The translations under genes were made by a program, and so were the position numbers. A stretch of 64,000 nucleotides of DNA from Sarcomyxa edulis. Lineage: Eukaryota > Basidiomycota > Agaricomycetes > Agaricales > Mycenaceae. Location of the stretch: NCBI GenBank assembly GCA_009761415.1, contig QUOL01000001.1, forward strand, positions 2,604,001-2,668,000, written 5' to 3'. The notes under the pieces were generated by a model. It did no database searches. It saw only the letters and a program-made list of their open reading frames with translations, and was not told where the DNA came from. Positions 1 through 9,400 of this stretch are shown here, piece after piece (position 1 is the first letter of the stretch; every line of letters begins with the position of its first letter).

Positions 1-1730
1 TACGACCAGCAAGCTCGAAGCCTTCCATCTGTTCCAAAGCCATCTTTGCGTCCTCCGCTCTCTTGTATCTGGAAGGTAAATTCAGAATTTGCGCCACAAT
101 AGGTAATGCAGAGACTGTACTAACTGAACAAAAGCGTAGCCTTTACTACGTCCAGTCATAGGATCCCTGTGAAGATCGACAAACTCAAGTTCGCCGAACG
201 GTTCAAACACCTGCTTGATATCGGATTCCGTGAGATTGAAATGTAAGGAGCCAACATAAAGCCTGTCACGACAAAGTTAGTCAATGATTGAGTCAAAGTC
301 AGCGAAGGGCTGTACGCACTGCATAGCTCCATGAGGGGCGCTGACTCCCGGGGGTAAATTTAGATTCCTGCGAGAACAAAAAAACATGAACCTTGGAAAA
401 CGAGATATAAGAGTAGCAATATTCTTACCCATCCCCTGGATGAAGCTTGTTTCTTTCTGATTCAGTTAGCTGCACCATGATAGGAAGACCCATTACGACA
501 GTTCCGGTAAGAGCAATGGCCTTCTCGACGAGATCAATAGAACGGAATTCAACATAGCCGATACTTGATGTGAATGACTGTGAGCGACAATACCTGATCA
601 TCGTAAGAGGGTGACATACCCTTTGGAGCGTCTCGACAGCCTATCTGTCACGATTCTTGAGTCCATAACGGTACCTTCACCAAGTTTGTCCTCGAAAAAG
701 TAACCCAAGTCTCGAGCAGTAAGACGAGCTGCAAGCTGTGACACAAACACGGAACGTGCTTCTGAATCATCTTCCTTGGGCTCATCAGGATTATAGGGCT
801 CCTCTAGAGGAGGTTCGTATGTAGGAGAGGGTCGTCTTTATCGATGTTAGCTGAGCATCAACGTCTCAAATGGAAGCAGACTCACTTTATAGGAGGCGGG
901 GAACTTCTTCGGCGACGATCCACGTCATCGTCGGGAGGTGGCCTACGCCGATCATCCCTGCGGCCGTTGTCTCTTCGATATCTAGGCGCATCATCAAATT
1001 CGTCTCGAGGATCGCGTGGTGGCCTCGAATGCCTATCTCCCCCACTCTTATGGTCAGAGTCACGAGAACGATTGCGGTCAGAGGTCCTACTGCGGGGGCT
1101 GTCTTTGGGTGGTGGTGGTGGTGGTGGCAGAGCTCCTCCCGGAGGAGGAGGTGGTGGTGGTAGAGATTCTGAGTCTAGTTCACCGGAGACAGAAGACTTC
1201 TTCCTCTTCGAACGTTCCTCTTGATCGCGAAGCTCCAGAGGATCATCTGGCTCTCTTTTTCGACGTTTATCGTCGCGTTCGGAGCGATCTCTGTCCCTAT
1301 CCCTGTCACCACGATCTCTATCACGGTCTCTCCGTTCAGTGCGATGTCCGCCGTCTCTTTCACTACGGCGACGATCCCTCTCCTTATCCCTGTCTCTGTG
1401 CGCCCTCTCACGAGATCTGTCTCGGTCACGATACGGCTTTTCGCTAATTCGGTCATGCTCACGACTGCGGCTGGTTCGTTTTCGTTTTTCATCGTGGTCA
1501 GCTCCACGACGTCTGTCTCGTCTCTCGCGTTCGCGTTCCCTAGATGGAGAGCGATGGGATCTTCTCGTTCGAAGAGTGTCTGTTGAATGATTGCGTGATC
1601 TATTTTTTTTCGGGAAGAAAGTCGAGTCAATGAGAAGAGCTGTGATATAATTCGGCTTAACATACGATTTATGGTTAGGGGACCTATCCACGTCCATTTT
1701 AGTATCAGCTAGATGCTCTGGAGAAGCCAT
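1..1730 (-). CDS. RBM39: RNA-binding splicing factor, RBM39/CAPER (Rsd1) type; 3' end outside window
   Basis: Role known for the family: an SR-like nuclear protein that couples U2AF and SF1 recognition during pre-mRNA splicing. The start codon at 1730 opens a long arginine-rich first exon of Arg-Asp, Arg-Glu and Arg-Ser dipeptides, reaching to about 890. After an intron, RRM1 can be read at about 750-480, with VFVSQLAARLT and SRRSKGYVEF-like strands. Next comes a linker resembling the ASQAEKNR linker of RBM39 (here QLTESERNK), then RRM2 from about 262 leftward (LYVGSLHFNLTESDI). The order RS domain, RRM1, RRM2 and the ARDLG/RSKG residues identify the family well. The C-terminal UHM domain lies beyond position 1. 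An odd feature is two runs of seven prolines inside the RS region, encoded at about 1108-1163. A divergent Zn2Cys6 gene starts 405 bp away. Confidence 0.9.
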
Positions 1731-2134
1731 GGGTGCAGCGCCAGGTATTATCAGGGTCGATTCAAGAGGAGAAGGTTCAGAATTGGGAACAAGCTCCGAC
1801 TACGTTGACGCTGCTAAAACGTGGCGCCGCCAGATCCACATTTGGAAATTATGGCCGGCATCCCTTTCTTTCCGGAACCACTCACTGAGATTGACTTCAT
1901 TCCACAGACCGCAACGACCTCATCCAAGTAGCTGCGTCGAGCGCTTGAACCAGACGTAGGACAGCAAACTACATTGTATGTCTCTGACTAGTACGACTTC
2001 AAGTGGCGCGCTAATGCGATGCGAACCCAGATATACGCCTCTGTCCCTCTGGCGGTCTTGAGCACATCGGAATACTTATGTGTGTACTTTATCCTCTACC
2101 CTACCCATGCAAGAAATGACCATCATCAAGCGCT
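1731..2134. other. Divergent intergenic region, RBM39 / Zn2Cys6 gene
   Basis: About 400 bp between two divergent start codons, presumably holding both promoters. I see no conserved coding frame, clear TATA box or repeat in it. Confidence 0.5.
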
Positions 2135-3430
2135 ATGAGATACTCGCAGTCTCGTAAAAAGTCTTGTCACCATTGCTCCACGGCTAAAACAAAATGCGAT
2201 CTCCAGCGGCCAACTTGCGCTCGATGCATGAGGCGAAGCCTTTTGTGCAATTACAATGCCACAGAAGGTCCGAGTCGAGAGACTCTTGATGGTCATTCTA
2301 GTAATTCTTCGGAAACCTTGTCCTCTGTCAATGACTCTCTAAGGAACAGTCCCGGCGGCGCTTCTACCATAGGATCTCTTCAAACCCTGTCTCCTCGAGT
2401 CGAGACTGAGACACGCGGAGAGCCACATATCTTTTTCACCTCTTTAGCGCCCGAATCATACTTTCGAACGGTTCACTTGTTCACAGATCTAGACTTGGTA
2501 CCATCGACGGACATTCTCCGTATCGGTACTCGTTGGCTGGACTCCTTTATCCCTTTACCCACTCACGTTCGCAAAGAACTCCTTCCGAGCACCATCCACT
2601 ACATGTCTCGCGCTCTCAAATCGTATCCCAGAATGATGCTCCGTAATGGAAGATTCCCACCTATCATCCATTCCTCCCAAATGGAGTGTCAAGTCCAACC
2701 AGTTCCACTAGTCAATTGCGTGAGCTTGGTGCGTATGTGGGAGTGCCGAGCGCCTGGGAGCGAGAGTCTTGTCATAGACACACTAAGAAGAGAGATGGAG
2801 AGGCTGTTTCAAGAAGTATATCTTCATCACCGTTTACCCCTACAGTGCGCTGATATCATTCTGCTCCAGCACCAGACTTATGGCGAGATGGATCTCCTAG
2901 CAGCCTCGCAAGCATATCTGATATACGCAATCATCGGATTTTTCGCCCGCGACAAGAGTCTATCATTAGTGGACAAAACAACGATGATCAACCTCCAGGA
3001 TCTCGCTTCTCGAATGTCTTCTACAGGGTTTGTCTGTGGGGCCGAGCTTTCGCGAACTCGGCCAGATTGGGAGTCTTGGATAGTCAGCGAGACCAAACGC
3101 CGCACGCTGTACACGATGTACATGCTCGACAACATTTTCAACTTTGTTTTCGACACACCGTCTTACGTGGCGGTAGAGCTAGGTGCGTTGCCTGCACCTG
3201 CGAGCAAGGTTCTATGGGAGGCATCGAAGAGAGATGTTTGGGAAAGGGAATATGATATGCATCTTGTAGATTGGGAAGGGGATCCGTTTCGTCTGGCAGA
3301 GTTGTGGCCACCTGGACCTGATGACGATGGGATAAAACGTGAGGATAGGGTCGAGAAGTGGTCTGCATCTGTAGATGAATATGGAACGCTACTCTTAGGT
3401 GTTTGCACGCTTAATTATACTCGTGGTTGA
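2135..3430 (+). CDS. Zn(II)2Cys6 fungal transcription factor
   Basis: A DNA-binding transcription regulator. Residues 11-38 form a complete binuclear zinc cluster with spacing C-x2-C-x6-C-x6-C-x2-C-x6-C, starting CHHCSTAKTKC, preceded by a basic stretch. A Ser/Thr-rich linker follows, then a long mostly helical region like the fungal-specific regulatory domain, with typical pieces such as WIVSETKRRTLYTMYMLDN and WEREYDMHLVDW. The reading frame is open for 431 residues. The 3' end is uncertain: the frame may stop at 3430, or an intron from about 3401 to 3469 may splice to a short exon ending near 3533. The target genes cannot be read from the sequence. PEX16 lies directly downstream on the same strand. 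Confidence 0.85.
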   Translation: MRYSQSRKKSCHHCSTAKTKCDLQRPTCARCMRRSLLCNYNATEGPSRETLDGHSSNSSETLSSVNDSLRNSPGGASTIGSLQTLSPRVETETRGEPHIFFTSLAPESYFRTVHLFTDLDLVPSTDILRIGTRWLDSFIPLPTHVRKELLPSTIHYMSRALKSYPRMMLRNGRFPPIIHSSQMECQVQPVPLVNCVSLVRMWECRAPGSESLVIDTLRREMERLFQEVYLHHRLPLQCADIILLQHQTYGEMDLLAASQAYLIYAIIGFFARDKSLSLVDKTTMINLQDLASRMSSTGFVCGAELSRTRPDWESWIVSETKRRTLYTMYMLDNIFNFVFDTPSYVAVELGALPAPASKVLWEASKRDVWEREYDMHLVDWEGDPFRLAELWPPGPDDDGIKREDRVEKWSASVDEYGTLLLGVCTLNYTRG

Positions 3431-3702
3431 TACATCGTCGATCTTCACGGACTCGCCAGTGGCCATGCAGTGGCTCAACGTTCAGTGGCTTGTACAATGT
3501 ACTTTGAGTCGCGTATTTGTGAATGCCATTGTTAGAATCACAAGTAAGACCCAAACAGCCACCTCGGCAACCCCGGCAGCAGTCACGGGGAGTGGAGAAA
3601 TCACACGCCCTACGCCGGTTAACTGCACTTTTCAATCCCATCCCCCCATCTCGATTCTAAGCTTCAAGATTCTAGACTGGAGGCCACCATTCCGACCGAC
3701 CC

Positions 3703-5056
3703 ATGCCATCGTCGCTAGCTCGTTATGAATCCTTTCTCTTGAACAACGTCTCCACTATCTCAACCTTGGAGTCGTCTTTAAGATCCGTCACTTGGTTCTT
3801 ACCAGGGAGATTCAAGGATGCTGAGCTAGCCTCCGAAGCTCGTCAGTTACTTATTGTTATTACCCTCAAATCTGGCCTTCTGATAATAAATTTTGTTTCC
3901 ATCCAATCCATTCTTGACTTTCCTTTTCCCAGTATCGGCTCTTCTCAATGTCATGAGCATGTACCATGACACATTGCTTGCAAAGATTGTTCAAAGTGAT
4001 CCCAAGTACAAGCCTGTCATACCGGCGTCGTTTCATACTCGTTTCACAAGAGCATGGTCGGATAGAAACTCTCAGTATAAATGGGCTGCGCGTGCCCTGG
4101 AGCTAGTTCGCTTCACGGAACTGCTGATCGAGATGGGGTTGCGGAGGAAAGTGTCTACGAAAAATCGGTGGAGAGGAGTTGTCCTTCTCGAAATCGTCAA
4201 GTACGCTTGAGAACTCCCTTGACAGATGATCCGTGCTGACTTCTTCGCCGTGTTCCAGAGCCCTCTTGCGTTTTATCCTCCTTCGCATCAGCCGCAGACC
4301 ACTCATTTCGCCACCTATACCAGAACGTGACTTTGACCCAACTTCACTACCTCCCTCCTCAACAGCATCAACCCCAACACTCGCTCCCTCCTCCCCATCT
4401 TCCTCTCCACCTGCTACGCCTGATCATCTAAGAAACAATCATATACCCCTCCCCGCGCATCAATTGCTCACTCCTCCTCCACCCACTCGATCTGACACAT
4501 CTGTAGAAGACTATCTCCTCCCAAAGGCTCTTACAACTTCGTCTGTCAGACCATCTACGTCGCTCGTCAGACCTTTGTCGTCTCCCCAGGATTGGCTCGC
4601 TGAATCAATATATATCCTTCGGCCTCTCGTATACGGTATGTCCAAACCACCTAGTTATCACATATCTTGACAGGTCCTCATATACACGATTACAGCCTCA
4701 CTACTAGCATCAGACCGACACTCAAACCGTCCACTCTTCACAGCCCTCGCCATGGAACTCATATCCCGCAACCTCCGTCGAACACCAGCACCCTCCGCGG
4801 CCCTCGAACGTTCCGAATACGCTCGTAGAGATCGTGACATGCTCTGGTACCTCCTCCGCGGATCCATTTGGGAAACATACACCCGGTCCGTAACCCTTGA
4901 TTCGGGTTCACACCTGTACGCCTGCTTACTTCTTTTCACAGACCGAAATTACAATCGTTTGCGGATAAAACTGCCCACGCGCCTTTGCTTGGCCTGGTCA
5001 GTGCGTTCGTGAAAGATTGGGTCCCGTTGATCGATGAATATTATTACTGTGCGTGA
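3703..5056 (+). CDS. PEX16: Peroxisomal membrane biogenesis protein PEX16
   Basis: Peroxin 16, an ER/peroxisome membrane protein that helps recruit PEX3 and insert peroxisomal membrane proteins. The first exon reads SSLARYESFLLNNVSTIST and then a FLPGRFKDAELASEA segment, matching the conserved N-terminus of the family. Later exons carry SMYHDTLLAKIV, RWRGVVLLEIVK and an ISRRPLISPPIPERDFDP segment. The C-terminal half contains YLLPKALTTSSVRP, the IYILRPLVY hydrophobic stretch and WYLLRGSIWE. The last exon begins at about 4942 and ends with DEYYYCA and TGA at 5054-5056. At least four introns are needed, near 3836-3930, 4200-4260, 4636-4675 and 4890-4941. The start at 3703 fits the family N-terminus. 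Internal splice points are approximate, but the identity is secure. Confidence 0.9.
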
Positions 5057-5448
5057 TCCTCTCAAACCAATGCCTGAGGCGTCTGCTTACGTCTCTTTTC
5101 GTTGGAAACAGATACTGCACCGTAAAGCTTTGCAATGTTTGTTTGTCCTTTCGCTTTCCGGGAAACTTTCCATTCCCACCTCTCTTGGGTATCAGCTATG
5201 CTATGCTATGTATTATAATGCAATCGTCTCCGAGGACGATGCTATATATCGTCCTCGACCAGTCTCGCTGTTTCCACCTGTTTCCGTCCATGCTGTGACC
5301 CTTCTCGCGATGAATCGGTCTTTTCTCTCAGGACTAGATTGGCAAACAGTCGCATCTGACTGAGACTCTAACATGTGTTTGTTCATTCTTATTCCTGTTT
5401 CAAATTCTTTTCCTTTCCTCCTCTCTACCACCACCCACCACGCCGCTA
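5057..5448. other. Intergenic region upstream of the cupin gene
   Basis: About 390 bp between the PEX16 stop and the cupin start. It contains open frames without protein-like composition and a pyrimidine-rich run just before the next start codon (about 5400-5440), as is common upstream of fungal start codons. No other feature is visible. Confidence 0.5.
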
Positions 5449-6230
5449 ATGTCCTCAGACCGGCGAACGCCGACCCTCCTTCCAGATCTTCGTCGCGTCG
5501 TCACAGCGCATAACGATGCGGGCATTTCGATTGTCCAGTCTGATTCAACGCGACCGTCTATAGTCTGAGCCCCTATCCTTACATCTGCTTCCGTTAATAC
5601 TTGAACTGATTGTTATAATGACAGGAATCTCCGGCATTTGCTGGCTCGGGGATCCGAACTTCAGCGATCTGGCTAACTACAGATTCCATACCCACTAAGG
5701 ATTGTAATAACAGGTCTGATAAATTTCGCACTCAGTTCTCGAATCATCATTTGATTTCTTTTGTAACAGTGAAGACGGCGGCGAGAGAGAGATCCATGAT
5801 ACCAAGAATTTTGGTATCGTGCATCCGAACGGAACCAATCTACGGTCTACAGAGCTTGCTCCTGGGGCTTCATCTCCCATGGTCAGCGAATACGCTCTCG
5901 CGACTGATCATCGACGTACTGAGACTTCATTGTTTAGCATCGCACGACATCTCTAGATTACAATATCTTAGGTTTGTTAAGAACAAACTTCAATACCATT
6001 CGCCGATTAATTGATGATTTCTTTCCCCTACAGTGCACGGCGAGCTCATCTCCATCACAGAAGACGGCACCGAGAAACACCTCAAAAACCCAGGAGACGT
6101 GATCATCCATAGGGGAACTATGCACGCGTGGAAGAACCCTGGACCGGGGTGGGCGAGATGGGTAACGGTGCTGATGGCAGCGGAGCCTGCTGTTGTTGCG
6201 GGGAAGATTTTGGAATCTGATACACTCTAA
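5449..6230 (+). CDS. Small cupin-domain protein
   Basis: A single-cupin protein of roughly 180 residues with no signal peptide; substrate unknown. Exon 1 starts MSSDRRTPTLLPDLRRVVTAHN, typical of fungal small cupins. Exon 2 reads SAIWLTTDSIPTKDCNN. Exon 3 carries NFGIVHPNGTNLRSTELAPG and ends at the Met of SSPM. A short exon at about 5938-5970 gives HRTTSLDYNIL, holding the His of cupin motif 1. The last exon gives GELISITEDGTEKHL and motif 2, PGDVIIHRGTMHAWKNPGP, before the stop at 6228-6230. Five exons are needed and all junctions have GT-AG ends. Motif 1 has one His rather than His-x-His, so metal binding may be incomplete. Relatives sit near redox or decarboxylase-like genes in fungi; here an SDR gene follows in convergent orientation. 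Confidence 0.85.
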
Positions 6231-6486
6231 TCTATGATTTACCCCACGGGGCTCCGATATTGATCGATGGATGGGGTGAAATCTATGTATGAGAACATGA
6301 ATGCTTGTTGGGTTTGTCGCCGGTCCGCTGGGGTAGGCTCGGACCGCTGAGATGTTAGGAATGCGTTCTGCAATTTGATTTAGAGGGGTCTCTCAAGGCT
6401 CAAGCTGATACCAAGTCGATGGATCGTACTCCAAACATTGTTTCTGATGGAAGAATGCATCGGATTCTTTGGAACTAGAACGTCTA

Positions 6487-7488
6487 TCATTGCAAGTTGA
6501 CGAACAAACCTCCATCCACCAAAAGTGCTATAATGCAGATTCAGCTTCAGAGCATAAGCTTACAATAACAACAAGATTGGACTGACATGCTCCAGTGACA
6601 TACTTCGCCAAGTCACTTGCTAGGAAAACGGCAGGACCAGCGATATCATCGGGTCCTGTGTGAATCAAAGTCAGCCTTTCGCGCCAATACTAGCCACGGC
6701 TTGTACACTCACGTCCGAGTCTGCCCAGACAAGTGCGAGCGATCATGCCTTCGCGCTTTTTATCATCAGCCAGGTCTTCTTTGTTTATATCCGTCGCGAT
6801 TGTTCCAGGTAAGATCGCGTTTGCTCGAATGTTGTATTTACCGAGTGCCACAGCACAACTTTGCATTAGGGATAGAATACCGGCTTTTGTTGGAGAGTAG
6901 TGGCATTGGAGTTCGCCGCCAACCAGAGCGGAGATGGAGGACATGCCGATTATGGATCCTCCTTGAGGAATCTGTATCTTCATCTGGTTTGCCACGGCTG
7001 CGAGTTTGAGAGTCAGTCGGCGCTCAATTGATGGTGGTAGTAATTACCTTGGGTCACGAAGAAAGCGCCGTCGAGATTGACCTGCCGGGTTCTCTCGTAT
7101 GTGGCGTGAGGCATGGTCAAAAACTCTGCGAAAGGGCATATTCCAGCATTAGAAACAAGGACATCAATGCGTCCGAATGCCTTGACTCCCACTTCGACGA
7201 TCTGACCTAGGATGAGTATAGAGTCCTCCGGTGGCCACAGAGAAAGCTGACCTTTGTCGAAGTCCTTGGGTCAGCAATGTCGCCTGGTACGACGACAACA
7301 TGGGAGTTAGGGTATTTTGTTTCGATCTCTTTTTTCAGAGCTTGTATCTCTGTTTCTGTTTCTGTATCGCCATAGTAATGAAGAATAAGGCCTGTAGCGC
7401 CATGTACCGCGAACTCGAGAGCGCAGCCACGGCCGATGCCTCTGGATGCGCCGGTGATGCAGACGATCTTGTTGGCGAGCAAAGACAT
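6487..7488 (-). CDS. Short-chain dehydrogenase/reductase, resembling L-rhamnose 1-dehydrogenase group
   Basis: A classical SDR NAD(P)-dependent oxidoreductase of about 260 residues. The start at 7488 gives MSLLANKIVCITGASRGIGRG, with the TGxxxGxG cofactor motif at residues 12-19. Exons downstream carry the NAG-type segment (DVLVSNAGICPF), the catalytic Ser in GMSSISALVGGE, and Tyr-x3-Lys in HYSPTKAG. The NAILPGTIATDINKEDLADD segment is the part that resembles fungal L-rhamnose dehydrogenases, but substrate assignment from sequence alone is weak. The last exon is short, read at about 6525-6487 as LLVDGGLFVNLQ, the usual SDR C-terminus. It is reached through an intron from about 6590 to 6533; without that splice the protein would end in an unrelated tail. 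It is divergent from the reductoisomerase-like gene at 7828. Confidence 0.85.
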
Positions 7489-7827
7489 GGAAGATCAGAC
7501 GAAGGTCTAGCCAAGATGCTACTCAGATAGAAGATACTTACTGCAGAACTATCACTCGTAGTGTCGCGTCGTGGGTCTACGTGAGATTAGATGAGCGGAC
7601 GGACATCGGGCCGACCGTGTTTTCAGGTCCGCGTGACTTTTACGCGACTGTTTTTGAGTGGTCCCATGTCAGATCGACTCTTCTCTGACACTCCCTTGGT
7701 CGGAATGTGATTCGAACCCGGACAGGTACTCCGAACTACATATCACGCACTCATCTTGCCCAGACCTTTATAAAACCCACCATGGTCGTATTCCCCACAT
7801 CCTCTTCCACCTCGAAGAATACTCGTT
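7489..7827. other. Divergent promoter region, SDR / reductoisomerase-like gene
   Basis: About 340 bp between two divergent starts. It contains a TATA-like box near the rightward gene, listed separately. A GGTTCGAATC string on the minus strand near 7710 resembles a tRNA T-loop, but no stem or cloverleaf can be formed around it. Confidence 0.55.
7767..7775 (+). promoter_or_regulatory. TATA-like box of the reductoisomerase-like gene
   Basis: The string TTTATAAAA lies 53 bp before the start codon at 7828, a usual distance for fungal core promoters. There is no second line of evidence. Confidence 0.5.
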
Positions 7828-9260
7828 ATGTCTGCCAAAATGTGAGCAGAATGACCACAACAATTCAATACTACTGACCTCTTCCGACTCTCTAGTTACT
7901 ACGACTCCGATGCTGACCTAGGTCTTCTCAAGGACAAGACAATCGTTTTCCTGGGGTAAGACCTTCAAGCTATCGTCATACTCGTGCTAATCCAGATCGC
8001 CGTCTAGTTTTGGTAACCAAGGAGCAGCTCAAGCACAGAATCTCAGAGACTCTGGCATTCCTAATGAGAAAATACTCATTGCCAATCGTGACGACTCATA
8101 TGCTGCCGATGCAAAGTCAAAGGGCTTCATCGTCGAGCATAACTTTGGAAAGGCCGCAGAAGTAGCCGATGGTGAACCTTTTTTTGGTACTGATATGTCA
8201 ATTTCTGACGACAATTCTTCTCTTTCCCAGTGCTGTTCCTTCTGATCCCAGACCAAGTCCAACCTCGCGTCTTCAACGGCGAAGTCGCACCTAAACTAAA
8301 GAACACAGCCGTTATTGTCATAGCCAGTGGATACAATGTATTCTACAAGCTCCTCAACTTCAAGCCCGAACAAGATGTCGTCATGGTGGCCCCTAGGTAA
8401 TCAACGACCTGACTTCTACCTACCTGATACATGCTTACACTCGTGTCTCCCAGGATGATCGGCTCTAGCGTCCGGTCTCTGTATGCGAAAGGGAAAGGCT
8501 TCCCTTGCTTCGTATCTGTAGAACAGGATGGCACTGGTACCGGTTTACCCATCGCCCTTGCACTTTCGAGAGCCATCGGGGCAACCAAAGCAGGCGCCAT
8601 CGCTTCTTCAGCCCGGGAAGAAACTGCTATGGATCTGTTCGCTGAACAAGCCTTGTGGCCCAATATCATCATGCTCTTCAGGTAGGCATTCATGTCATTT
8701 TGACGTTCCTTGACTTCCACCCACAGAGCTAATTCGTATGTTTGACGCGTAGGGAAGCCTTCAGTGTACTGAAAGAGGCAGGTTGCTCCGATGAAGCTCT
8801 TTGTTACGAGATGTGGATGTCCAAAGAGCCTGCTGAGATCTTTGAACGTGCTGCAGAGGAAGGGTTCATTACTCAGGTTCGTGTCCGATCCCGACTAGTC
8901 TCCTGACATTACCAGCCTAATTCGCTACACACCCCAGCTCAAGCACCATTCGTCTGTATCTCAATACGGTCAACTGAGCGGAGCATTAGCTCTTGATGGT
9001 GTAGCTGCACGCGCTCATTTCAAGGAAATCTTGTATAACCAGGTGATTCCATCTCTTCCTCTCTTTCCTCTTTCTATGGAAGGCTCATACTCCCCCAGGT
9101 CCTCAACGGTAAATTCTGCACCGAATTCAGCAAGATCGAAGCAGATCTCGAGAAGGAGGGTGCGGAGAACCCATTGAACGAGCTGTATCGCAAGTCTGAG
9201 GAGAGTGAGCTCGGTCAAGCTGAGAAGAGGGTTAGGGCTAGACTGGCTGGGTTGCTTTGA
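7828..9260 (+). CDS. Ketol-acid reductoisomerase family protein without a mitochondrial transit peptide
   Basis: Family role: isomerisation and NADPH reduction of acetohydroxy acids in valine/isoleucine synthesis. A tiny first exon (MSAKI) joins YYDSDADLGLLKDKTIVFLG and the Rossmann motif GFGNQGAAQAQNLRDSG. Later exons carry LFLLIPDQVQPRVF, NTAVIVIASGYN, PRMIGSSVR and the EQDGTG segment. The knotted C-terminal domain has the Asp and Glu of DLFAEQAL, which match metal ligands of the family; the second acidic pair (YEMWMSKE) has two extra residues compared with standard enzymes. The protein ends LGQAEKRVRARLAGLL at 9260. It is about 350 residues, with a short N-terminus. The usual fungal enzyme (Ilv5) is longer and mitochondrial, so this is probably a second, cytosolic paralogue whose substrate may differ. 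At least six introns. Confidence 0.85.
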
Positions 9261-9400
9261 GGTGAAATGAAATGGAATGGAATAGAGAAATAGAAGGAAG
9301 TACAATTACAATGAATGGTCAGCAACGTACATATGTATTTACACTTGATTTACACTGGATATCTTCTTTGCTTTGGCTATACGATGATGTTGGGAGTGGC

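Noticed and set aside
844..1663. Several overlapping Arg/Ser-rich open frames on both strands
   Set aside because: Shadows of the low-complexity RS exon of RBM39; only the minus frame starting at 1730 joins to RRM exons.
5034..5363. 109-residue plus-strand frame after PEX16
   Set aside because: It overlaps the PEX16 stop region, has no domain and no conserved-looking pattern.
7700..7735. tRNA-like string GGTTCGAATC on the minus strand
   Set aside because: Neither a T-stem nor an acceptor stem can be paired around it and no anticodon arm fits upstream.
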